Source of the DNA: DASUBV01 sp035763085
Lineage (GTDB): Bacteria; Actinomycetota; Actinomycetes; Streptosporangiales; Streptosporangiaceae
Reading direction: 5' to 3'
DNA: 39,346 nt
Assembly: GCA_035763085.1 (NCBI GenBank)
Contig: DASUBV010000378.1
Location: 1-39,346, forward strand
The notes under the pieces are model-generated. The model ran no database searches. It worked only from the letters and a program-made list of their open reading frames with translations, and had not been told where the DNA came from. Made by a program: the position numbers and the translations under genes. This document shows positions 1 to 6,875 of the stretch, in pieces. The number at the start of each line of letters is the position of its first letter. The first letter of the stretch is position 1.

Positions 1-40
1 CGGCTGACGAAGGTCAGCCGCCCGGCCGCGTTCAGCGGCC
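1..40 (-). terminator. Tandem hairpins after the P1 operon
   Basis: Two perfect stem-loops lie just past the stop codon of the precursor-like gene P1. Positions 1-8 pair with 13-20 (8 bp, 4-nt loop), and 24-29 pair with 35-40 (6 bp, 5-nt loop). They sit where minus-strand transcripts of the CapA/sedolisin/P1 operon would end. The sequence after the last hairpin is outside the window, so a U-tract cannot be checked; GC-rich actinomycete terminators often lack one. Confidence 0.55.
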
Positions 41-50
41 TGCGTCCGGG

Positions 51-296
51 TCAGAAGAGCAGGCCGCCGATGGTCATCGGCGTCCCGCCGTGCGCCTCGA
101 CCTCAGCATGGACGTCGCCGACCCGCTCCCTGATGTCGAGCAGGACAGTCAGCTCGCCCTCACTCAGGGCGGCGAGCAGCGCGAGCTGCTCGCCGTCGAA
201 CAAGCTGAGGTCGAACCCGGCCAGGCTGAGCCGCTCCAGCGGGTCGGGCCGCCCGGCAGGACCGGGGCCGGCGGGCAGGTCTTCGGGACTGGTCAT
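51..296 (-). CDS. P1: precursor-like small peptide ending in VEAHGGTP block
   Basis: Encodes an 81-residue acidic peptide. I prefer the ATG at 296 because GAGGAG lies about 6 nt upstream; an in-frame GTG at 299 is only 3 nt from that site. Residues 1-20 are Pro/Gly-rich. Residues 22-59 look like an amphipathic, Leu-rich leader with FDLSLFDGEQ and LTVLLDI segments. The C-terminus carries EVEAHGGTP at residues 65-73 followed by MTIGGLLF. There is no Cys or Trp and the tail is hydrophobic, as in many RiPP core peptides. The gene starts 18 nt after the stop of the sedolisin gene and is the last in its operon. The nine-residue block recurs in the peptide at 29617-29826. I do not recognise a named precursor family; that it is a RiPP substrate is inferred from size, position and the shared motif. 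Confidence 0.72.
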   Translation of the reverse strand: MTSPEDLPAGPGPAGRPDPLERLSLAGFDLSLFDGEQLALLAALSEGELTVLLDIRERVGDVHAEVEAHGGTPMTIGGLLF

Positions 297-314
297 CACG
301 ATCTCCTCAGTGGA

Positions 315-2267
315 TCAGCGGAAGTAGGTGAGGTAGCCGGCGGCCGGCGAGCCGACGCCGGTCACGTCGTCGTAGCCGGTGGTGGCGGACAGGCCGGTGT
401 CCTGAGCCCGGCCGAAGGTGGCGAGGACCTCGCTGGTGCTCAGCATGCCGGTCGCGCTGACGCTGCTGACCGTGTGCACCGCAGCCAGTGGCACCGTCAG
501 CCCTGGCGGCGTGTCGGTCACGTCGCTGAACTTGCCCGTGGCGGCGGCCAGGTAGATGGCCGGGTTCGCGAAACCGAGGGCATGCCCGGCATGCTGCTGC
601 GCCAGGGCCTGCATGCCGGCGAACAGCGGCGCGGCGAGGCTGGTGCCGCCCGTGGCGAACTGGACGTACACGCTCCCGGTTGGCAGGGCGAAGGTCAGGC
701 CGACGAGCATGCCCGTGACCTGATCCGCCACCATCGCCACATCTGGCACGACGCGGTGGTTGCCGAACGCCGCGGGCACCAGCCTGCGCTGCCAGGGCGG
801 CCGGGGGAACACGCTGCTGGGACCCCCGCCGGACCCGTCCGCGAACGCGCCCGGCAGCCCGGTCCAGGAGCTGCCGTCGGCGGACAGCGGCGCGAAGTCG
901 GTCTCCCAGCCCGTCTGCCACTCGGCCTGGCCGCTGGCGCCGATGGCCAGGGTCGTCCCGCCGACCGCGGTGACCAGCGGATCAGCGGCAGGGTAGTTGA
1001 CCGCAGTCTCCGCTGGCCCGCTGCCGTCGGCCGAGGCCGCCTGGGAGCCGGTGTCGCCGGAGGCGAAGATGAATCCGATGCCCTCGACCGCGCCTTGCAG
1101 GAAGTCGTGCTCGAAGGCGGCCACCGTCGCCGACGGTATGCCGCTGTCCGCGCCGAGCACCCAGGAGTCGGTCACGATATCGGCCAGGTGATGGTCGACG
1201 ATGCGGGAGAGCGCGTCCACGAAGTCGCTGTCGTCGGTGCCGGCCGCCGCGACGTAGACGACGTCGGCGCTCGGCGCGATCGCGTGGACGGCCTCCACAT
1301 CCATGAGCTCTTCGATGTCCCAGGAGGACGGCTGGGCGGGCAGCCCGGCCGGGACGTCCTGGGTGAGCTGACCAGGCGCCCAGGACTGCTCGCCGTGCAG
1401 CGACGCGTACATCTGGACGTCACTGGCCATCGTGGCGGACGCGAAGGCGTCCACGACCGCGACGCGGACGCCCTGCCCGGTCAGGCCGGTGGCGGTCACC
1501 CCGTAGGCGCTGCGCAGCTGGCTCGGCAGGTACCCGCACGGCTGCCAGGGCTGGGTGGTGCCATAGGCCGGCGGCAGGGTCGCTGCCGGGTTCGCGCCGA
1601 AGAAAGACGAGCAGGTGGCCGAGGAGGCCGCCGCCGCTGCTGCCGGCCCGGGCGGGGTGGTGGCCGGGCGCGCCGTCGGCACCAGCGTGCTCAGCCCGGA
1701 GATGGACAGCACATCGCCGGCCACCGCGGCTGGCACGGTCGGCCGCCCGGCCGGCGCCCGCAGGGTTCTCCCGTGCCAGCTGAAAACATGCATGGGCACG
1801 CCCACCGCGCAGGCCACCGCCGCCGCCGTGCCCGACGCGCCGATGTAATGCGCGTTGACCCCGGTCACCGAAAGATTGCAGGCCCGCAGCCAGCTCCGGA
1901 CAGCAGTGGTCTGCTGCGGGGTCGGGCCGAACGCGGCGGTGTACTGAGCCGGAGTCAGCACGTGACGGTACTGCGGGTCGCCGGGGGTGGACACCTCCTG
2001 CGCCAGCGCCCTCAGCCCGGCTGGGTCCCGGCCGCTCAGGTAGACCCTGATGGCGACGGCCCGGGCCGCAGGCACCGGCCCGTCGTCGGCTGCGCCGGCC
2101 GGGACGAGCCCGGTCTCGGCCGGGACCGGCGCGCGGCCGGCCGCCTGGACGGGCGAGGCCAGCGCGGGCGGCGCCAGCCCGAGTGCCGTCAGGGCCGTGG
2201 CCGCCGCGGCGGCGGGCAGGATTCTTCGGACGGGCCTTATCCGGGCCAGATTGCGGATCCGTGCCAT
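315..2267 (-). CDS. Sedolisin (S53) family secreted serine-carboxyl protease
   Basis: A 650-residue pro-protease. The N-terminus (residues 1-38) is an Arg-rich, Ala-rich signal peptide. Residues about 68-200 match a pro-kumamolisin propeptide, and a Pro/Ala linker leads into the catalytic domain from about 253. The expected catalytic residues are visible: Glu319 and Asp323 (spacing E-x3-D before VEAVHAIAP), oxyanion Asp405 in SGDTGS, and Ser543 in GGTSLAAP. Asp582 and Asp633/634 fit the C-terminal calcium site. The start at 2267 follows an AGAGGAG ribosome site. Sedolisins act outside the cell at low pH. The gene lies immediately upstream of P1 in the same operon, so trimming of the exported peptide is a reasonable guess, though general extracellular proteolysis is possible. 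Confidence 0.92.
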   Translation of the reverse strand: MARIRNLARIRPVRRILPAAAAATALTALGLAPPALASPVQAAGRAPVPAETGLVPAGAADDGPVPAARAVAIRVYLSGRDPAGLRALAQEVSTPGDPQYRHVLTPAQYTAAFGPTPQQTTAVRSWLRACNLSVTGVNAHYIGASGTAAAVACAVGVPMHVFSWHGRTLRAPAGRPTVPAAVAGDVLSISGLSTLVPTARPATTPPGPAAAAAASSATCSSFFGANPAATLPPAYGTTQPWQPCGYLPSQLRSAYGVTATGLTGQGVRVAVVDAFASATMASDVQMYASLHGEQSWAPGQLTQDVPAGLPAQPSSWDIEELMDVEAVHAIAPSADVVYVAAAGTDDSDFVDALSRIVDHHLADIVTDSWVLGADSGIPSATVAAFEHDFLQGAVEGIGFIFASGDTGSQAASADGSGPAETAVNYPAADPLVTAVGGTTLAIGASGQAEWQTGWETDFAPLSADGSSWTGLPGAFADGSGGGPSSVFPRPPWQRRLVPAAFGNHRVVPDVAMVADQVTGMLVGLTFALPTGSVYVQFATGGTSLAAPLFAGMQALAQQHAGHALGFANPAIYLAAATGKFSDVTDTPPGLTVPLAAVHTVSSVSATGMLSTSEVLATFGRAQDTGLSATTGYDDVTGVGSPAAGYLTYFR

Positions 2268-2379
2268 GGAGTCTCCTCTGGAGGGAATGGCAGGCGGGTG
2301 CCTGCCAGATGGCCGCTGTGAGATCGTCCGGCCCGGCGAGGACGGCAGGAGGCTGCGGGAGGTGGCCGCAAGGTGCCGG

Positions 2380-3786
2380 TCATCGCAGGCCCAGCCGCCC
2401 GACTGGGCCGTCCGGGCCGCCCGTGACCTCGATCGCGGTGCCGTACGGACGGGAGAGCTCAGCCAGCTCCTTGAGAATGCGGTGGCCATCCGCTGCCCGC
2501 GCGCGCTCCGGGCGCCCCCGGCGGTGGGCAGGCCGCCCGAATCCGAGGGTCACCGGGTGCAGCTCGACTACGGCCGGGTAGTACCGCGCGTCCTCGCCCT
2601 CGTCTTCGTCTCCCGGCCGCGACGACCTCGCGGTCACGACCGGGAGAACCGTCTCCCAGTACTCCCGGTAGGCCGCCAGACCGCAGGTATCGGCCAGGCT
2701 GCGGGCGTTGAAGAAGCCGAACGGGGTGATGGGCTGACCCGACCGGACCTTGGCGTAGTCCTCGGCGGGCAGGCGCTCGGTCAGCTCGATCTGGTTAACG
2801 ATGTTGCCGAGGCTGTAGAAGATCGGCCGGCCCCGGTGCACTTCGATGCCCCGGAGCCGGTGCGGGCCGTGGCCAACGACGACATCCGCGCCGGCCTCGA
2901 CCGCGGCGCGCGCGAAGGCGCGGACGAACTCCGCCGGCTCCTCCGGGCTGCCGCCCTGGTCGTGCGAGTGCACGCTGACCACCACCAGGTCGGCCCGCTG
3001 CCGGGCCTCGCGGATCCAGAGCCCGATGGCGGACTGGTCGTCCTCGTCGGCGAACGTCGACTGGCCGGGGGCCGGGGCGGCGCGGAAGAAGCCGCCGAGG
3101 AAGGGGAAGGGGTCGGCGTTCTCCTCCCACGGGTCGGCACCGATCATCGCCACGATCCCCGACCGCTGCGCGGCCAGGCCGGTCTCCCGGTCGATGGCCC
3201 GCAGCGTCGCGAGCTGGCCGGCGGTCACGTTGAGGACCTGGCGGTGCCGGAGCGGGCTGATGCCGGGGCGGCCGGGCAGCTGCAGGCCAGCGGGCGCGGC
3301 CTCGTGCCCGGAAGCGAAGCTCGTGGTGCACGCGATCAGCGCGGCGCTGCCGGCGGGCCGGTCGACGTAGGCCGGCATCCGGGCGCTGGTGAGATCGGGC
3401 CCGGCACCCGCCACGGCGATGCCCCGGGCGGCCAGCTCGCGCAGCTGCGTGACAAGGCCCTGGCTGCCCATGTCGAGCGCGTGATTATTGGCGCAGCTCA
3501 CCATGGAGATACCGGCCTCCAGCAGGCCGTCGAGAACGTGCGTCCCGGCGGCGAGCGTCGTGCCCCACGGATCGCGGACCGGATAGCCCGCCCAGCCGCT
3601 GGCCACCACTTCGAGGTTGGCGAACGCGAAGTCGGCCGCGGCCAGCACGTCGCCCAGGGACCGGGCCCGCGGGCTGTCGCCCAGTACCGAGCCGCGCGTC
3701 GCGGTCCAGTCTCCGGCCAGTGCCAGGCTCAGGGGCCGGACGGCGTCGCTCCAGGGCGGCCCGCTCGCCCGCGTGTGCTCAGTCAT
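2380..3786 (-). CDS. CapA-like (PGA_cap) metallophosphatase-fold protein
   Basis: A 468-residue protein with the PGA_cap pattern: a GDW motif near residue 25 (family GD..), ANLE near 57-59, CANNHALDMG at 98-107 with the Asn-His pair, a VHSHDQGG segment, VVGHGPH and a FYSLGN segment close to the end of the domain. These residues make the calcineurin-like metal site of the family. Relatives include CapA of poly-gamma-glutamate synthesis, but no CapB/C partner is present here, so polymer synthesis is unlikely. No signal peptide is seen. The ATG at 3786 has GGAAGGGG upstream and is preferred over more distal in-frame starts, whose translation is low-complexity. First gene of the minus-strand unit with sedolisin (112-nt gap) and P1. 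Its role in a peptide pathway is unknown. Confidence 0.85.
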   Translation of the reverse strand: MTEHTRASGPPWSDAVRPLSLALAGDWTATRGSVLGDSPRARSLGDVLAAADFAFANLEVVASGWAGYPVRDPWGTTLAAGTHVLDGLLEAGISMVSCANNHALDMGSQGLVTQLRELAARGIAVAGAGPDLTSARMPAYVDRPAGSAALIACTTSFASGHEAAPAGLQLPGRPGISPLRHRQVLNVTAGQLATLRAIDRETGLAAQRSGIVAMIGADPWEENADPFPFLGGFFRAAPAPGQSTFADEDDQSAIGLWIREARQRADLVVVSVHSHDQGGSPEEPAEFVRAFARAAVEAGADVVVGHGPHRLRGIEVHRGRPIFYSLGNIVNQIELTERLPAEDYAKVRSGQPITPFGFFNARSLADTCGLAAYREYWETVLPVVTARSSRPGDEDEGEDARYYPAVVELHPVTLGFGRPAHRRGRPERARAADGHRILKELAELSRPYGTAIEVTGGPDGPVGRLGLR

Positions 3787-3851
3787 CCGCGCCCCTTCCG
3801 CGCCGAGCCGTGCAGAAACTCGCACCGCGATCGTGACGCGCGGCGGTTGCG

Positions 3852-3868
3852 CCGGGGTTTGACCCCGG
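3852..3868. promoter_or_regulatory. Palindrome in the capA/dioxygenase divergent region
   Basis: A perfect 7-bp inverted repeat (CCGGGGT, TTG spacer, ACCCCGG) lies between the divergent CapA-like and dioxygenase genes. It may be an operator or a structured 5-prime leader. Nothing beyond symmetry and position supports either. Confidence 0.35.
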
Positions 3869-3894
3869 TTGGCGCGGCGCTGCCGCCCAGCCAA

Positions 3895-3960
3895 CCGGAG
3901 TGCAGGCGAGGCCAAGGTGCGGGCAAACCGCCCCGTCCGAGGGTGGTGCCTGCACTCCGG
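3895..3960. repeat. 13-bp perfect inverted repeat upstream of dioxygenase
   Basis: Positions 3895-3907 (CCGGAGTGCAGGC) are the exact reverse complement of 3948-3960, with 40 nt between. The pair sits 44-109 bp upstream of the dioxygenase start in a 217-bp divergent intergenic region. It could be a paired regulator site that loops DNA, or a long RNA stem in the dioxygenase leader. I saw no other copy in the window. Confidence 0.5.
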
Positions 3961-4003
3961 CCCGACCTTGTACTCCCGTCACACGCCGAGAAGGAGAGCG
4001 CGG

Positions 4004-4978
4004 ATGATCACCTCGCCTTCGGCCGCCACTACCCTCGACTCCGCTCGCCTGCTGCCCTGGGAGCGCGCCGGAGCCGGGCTCAGCCCGGCCGAGCGCCCGG
4101 GGCGGGCGGTCCGGGGCGGGCCGCGGCGGCTGCGGCGGCTCGCCGGGAACCAGCCGGACCGTCCTTACGAGCGGTTCGGCGTGACCCCGCTGAGTCCCCT
4201 GATCGGCGCGGAGATCAGCGGCGTCGACCTCGGCGCCCCGATGGGTCCCGGGCTGCGCGATGAGCTGCACCGGGCATGGCTGGAGTGGAAGGTCCTGTTC
4301 TTCCGCGACCAGCGGATTACCGGGGACCAGCAGGTCGCGTTCGCCCGGGCCTGGGGGGACCTCGAGCAGCAGAGCCCGGCGGCTGCCGGGTCCGGGCTGG
4401 CGCGCTACGTCAAGGACGCCGGGAACGCCGGGTGGGAGAACGCCTGGCACGCGGACATGACCGGCCGTCCCCGGCCGGCCAGGGCGTTCGTGCTGCGGCT
4501 GGTAAGCGGGCCTGCGGCGGGCGGCGACACGATCTTTGCCGACGCCGCGGCCGCGTACGACAACCTGCCGGCGGAGATTCGGCTGGCCATTGACGACCTG
4601 CAGGCCGTGCACGACCTGACCGCCACGATGGGCCGGTTCATGCCGGCCGGGGAGATTGCCCGGGTCCGGGCCGCCTTCCCGCCGGTGGCACATCCCGTGG
4701 TGGCCGCGCACCCGGAGACCGGGCGGCGGACCCTGTTCGTCAACGCAGTCTTCACCGACCGCATCGCCGGCATGGACCTGGAGCGGAGCGAGCAGCTGCT
4801 GCAGTACCTGTTCCGGCAGCTGCAGGCTCCCGAGTACCAGGTCAGGTTCCGGTGGACGCCGGGCGCCGTGGCCTTCTGGGATAACCGCGCCGTGCAGCAC
4901 TACGCGGTCTCGGACTACTTCCCGGCGCGGCGCGTGACCGAGCGCGTCGCGATCGCCGGGGACCGGCCCTGCTCATGA
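4004..4978 (+). CDS. TauD/TfdA-family Fe(II)/2-oxoglutarate dioxygenase
   Basis: A 324-residue non-haem iron oxygenase of the usual TauD length. Iron ligands are visible as His149 and Asp151 (WHADM) and His299 (NRAVQHYA). Arg314 in VTERVAI is the expected 2-oxoglutarate anchor, 15 residues after the distal His as in TauD. Such enzymes couple oxidative decarboxylation of 2-oxoglutarate to hydroxylation, desaturation or related C-H chemistry on the substrate. The start at 4004 follows AAGGAGAG. It opens a plus-strand unit and is followed after 16 nt by an ABC exporter, which argues for a tailoring or resistance role rather than sulfonate use. The substrate cannot be told from sequence. Confidence 0.9.
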   Translation: MITSPSAATTLDSARLLPWERAGAGLSPAERPGRAVRGGPRRLRRLAGNQPDRPYERFGVTPLSPLIGAEISGVDLGAPMGPGLRDELHRAWLEWKVLFFRDQRITGDQQVAFARAWGDLEQQSPAAAGSGLARYVKDAGNAGWENAWHADMTGRPRPARAFVLRLVSGPAAGGDTIFADAAAAYDNLPAEIRLAIDDLQAVHDLTATMGRFMPAGEIARVRAAFPPVAHPVVAAHPETGRRTLFVNAVFTDRIAGMDLERSEQLLQYLFRQLQAPEYQVRFRWTPGAVAFWDNRAVQHYAVSDYFPARRVTERVAIAGDRPCS

Positions 4979-4994
4979 GAAGGCGAGGGGAGCC

Positions 4995-5954
4995 ATGGCG
5001 GCGGTAGCCATCGAGATCGAGGACCTGCACAAGACCTATGTGAGTGGTGGCCGGCAGGTCAAGGCGGTCCGCGGGATCTCCCTGACAGTGCGGGAGGGCG
5101 AGTCCTTCGGCCTGCTCGGCCCGAACGGGGCCGGGAAGTCAACGACCTTCGGCATGCTCACCACGCGGGTCAAGCCGACCTCGGGAACGATGAGCGTGGC
5201 CGGCGCCGACCCGACCCGGGATCCGGTGAGCGTGAAGCGGCGGATCGGCGCGGTGACCCAGTACAACACGCTGGATCGTCAGCTAACCGCGCTGGAGAAC
5301 CTGGAGTTCCGCGGCCGGTTCGCCGGGCTCTCGGCGCGTGAGGCCCGGCTCCGCGGCCGCGAGCTGCTCGATCGCTTCGGGCTCGCCGACCGCGGCGACG
5401 CCATGGTGCACCGGCTGTCCGGCGGCCAGGCCCAGCGCGTGATGATCGCGCGGGCCCTGCTGACCCGCCCGGCCATCTTGTTCCTCGACGAGCCGACCTC
5501 CGGGCTGGACCCGCAGACCCGGGTCAACCTCTGGGAACTGCTGCGGAAGATGCACGCCGACGGCCAGACCATCGTGCTCACCACGCACTACCTGGAGGAG
5601 GCGGAGGCGCTCTGCGACCAGATCGGGATCATCGACCATGGCACGATGCTCGACTCAGGCAGCCAGGACGACCTGAAGGCGCGCGAGGGCGGGGACTCGG
5701 TCGTGACCGTGGTCCACGAGCCGGGCACCGAGCTGTCCGGCATCCTGCGCCAGGCCCGGCAGCTGGCCGGGGTGAGCCGGGCCGAGGCCGACGACGCGAC
5801 CCTGCGCGCGTACTCCGGCCGTGTCGAGGGCGTAGTACCCGCCCTGCTGCGCATGAGCCTCGAGGCCGGGCTCTTCGTGCTTGACGTCTCCGTTCGCCGT
5901 CCCAGCCTGGAGACGGTCTTCCTCGCGCTGACCGGACGGGAGTACCGGGAATGA
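4995..5954 (+). CDS. DrrA-like ABC transporter ATP-binding subunit
   Basis: A 319-residue ABC ATPase. Walker A is GPNGAGKST at residues 42-50, the signature LSGGQAQR lies near 140-147, and Walker B ILFLDEP follows, then the H-loop TTHYLEEAE. The C-terminal third resembles the DrrA/CcmA-type extension of drug exporters. It is translationally coupled to the membrane subunit by an ATGA overlap at 5951-5954. GAGGGGAG precedes the ATG. The pair would energise export of the locus product or give self-resistance; the exported substrate is inferred only from position. Confidence 0.94.
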   Translation: MAAVAIEIEDLHKTYVSGGRQVKAVRGISLTVREGESFGLLGPNGAGKSTTFGMLTTRVKPTSGTMSVAGADPTRDPVSVKRRIGAVTQYNTLDRQLTALENLEFRGRFAGLSAREARLRGRELLDRFGLADRGDAMVHRLSGGQAQRVMIARALLTRPAILFLDEPTSGLDPQTRVNLWELLRKMHADGQTIVLTTHYLEEAEALCDQIGIIDHGTMLDSGSQDDLKAREGGDSVVTVVHEPGTELSGILRQARQLAGVSRAEADDATLRAYSGRVEGVVPALLRMSLEAGLFVLDVSVRRPSLETVFLALTGREYRE

Positions 5955-6835
5955 GCACTGACATCGACCCGCATGCCGAGCTGGCCGTCACCTTCGTCCC
6001 GGGGGCGCCGCCCGCCGCGGCGAGCCTCCTGCACCCGCGGCAGTGGCGGTTCCTCGCCCTGCTGGCCCGTGATGTGCGGGTGCTGCGCCGGGACCTGTTC
6101 AGCTTCGTGATGCGGTCAGCGACCCAGCCGCTGCTGTTCGTCTTCGTCTTCGCCTATGTCCTGCCCAAGACCCAGGGGGCCGGGGGAGCTAGCCCGTCAC
6201 CGGGCGGGGTCAGCTTCGCCACCATCCTGGTGCCCGGCATGGTGGCCTCGGCGGTGATGATGCAGGGCATCATGGCGGTGTCGACGCCGCTGGTGATGGA
6301 GCTGTCGTACACCCGCGAGATCGAGGACCGGGTGCTCGCCCCGGTGCCGCTGTGGATGCTCGCCCTGTCCAAGATCGTGGCTGGCGCCATCCAGGGGTGC
6401 CTGGCCGGCCTCGTCGTCCTGCCGTGCGTGATGTTCGTGCACGCACCGGGGCAGGCCCCGCACATCTCGCTGGCCAGCTGGCCCCTGGCGGTGGCCGTGC
6501 TCGTGCTCGCCGCGCTGCTGATGGCCGGGATCGGGCTGCTGTTCGGGACCGTCGTGGAGCCGCGCAAGCTCAGCCTGCTGTTCACCGTGATGATGGTCCC
6601 GATCACCATGCTCGGGTGCGTGTACTACCCCTGGGCGTCCCTGAGCCGGGTCGGATTCCTGCAGTGGCTGGTCCTGGTCAACCCCCTGGTGTACGTGAGC
6701 GAGGGACTGCGGGCCGCGTTCGTCCCCGGCGTACCGCACCTGCCGGTCTGGGCCTTCATGGGCGTCCTCACCGCCGGGACCGCGCTGATCTGCGGCATCT
6801 CGACGTGGACGCTGCAGCGCAGGCTGACCGACTGA
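5951..6835 (+). CDS. DrrB-like ABC-2 type membrane permease
   Basis: A 294-residue integral membrane protein with about six hydrophobic segments (first near residues 50-70, last near 270-288) and the ABC-2 layout: a long cytosolic N-terminus, a central IEDRVLAPVP stretch that contacts the ATPase, and a conserved YYPW loop before the last helices. Its start overlaps the stop of the ATPase gene by 4 nt. It would form the translocation pore of the two-component exporter, probably as a dimer. Confidence 0.93.
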   Translation: MSTDIDPHAELAVTFVPGAPPAAASLLHPRQWRFLALLARDVRVLRRDLFSFVMRSATQPLLFVFVFAYVLPKTQGAGGASPSPGGVSFATILVPGMVASAVMMQGIMAVSTPLVMELSYTREIEDRVLAPVPLWMLALSKIVAGAIQGCLAGLVVLPCVMFVHAPGQAPHISLASWPLAVAVLVLAALLMAGIGLLFGTVVEPRKLSLLFTVMMVPITMLGCVYYPWASLSRVGFLQWLVLVNPLVYVSEGLRAAFVPGVPHLPVWAFMGVLTAGTALICGISTWTLQRRLTD

Positions 6836-6875
6836 CCGCCGTGCGGGCCGGCGCCTACCCCCAGCGGCGGGAATC

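Noticed and set aside
90..2321. A 743-codon plus-strand frame opposite the sedolisin
   Set aside because: Low-complexity Arg/Gly/Ala translation with no domain; the opposite strand has a complete catalytic sedolisin with signal peptide. Typical GC-rich shadow.
2380..3786. Poly-gamma-glutamate capsule operon
   Set aside because: CapA-like protein is present without CapB or CapC partners.
2050..4263. Long plus-strand frame across the CapA-like gene and the intergenic region
   Set aside because: Covers both a real minus-strand gene and the start of the dioxygenase; composition is shadow-like and it lacks a ribosome site.
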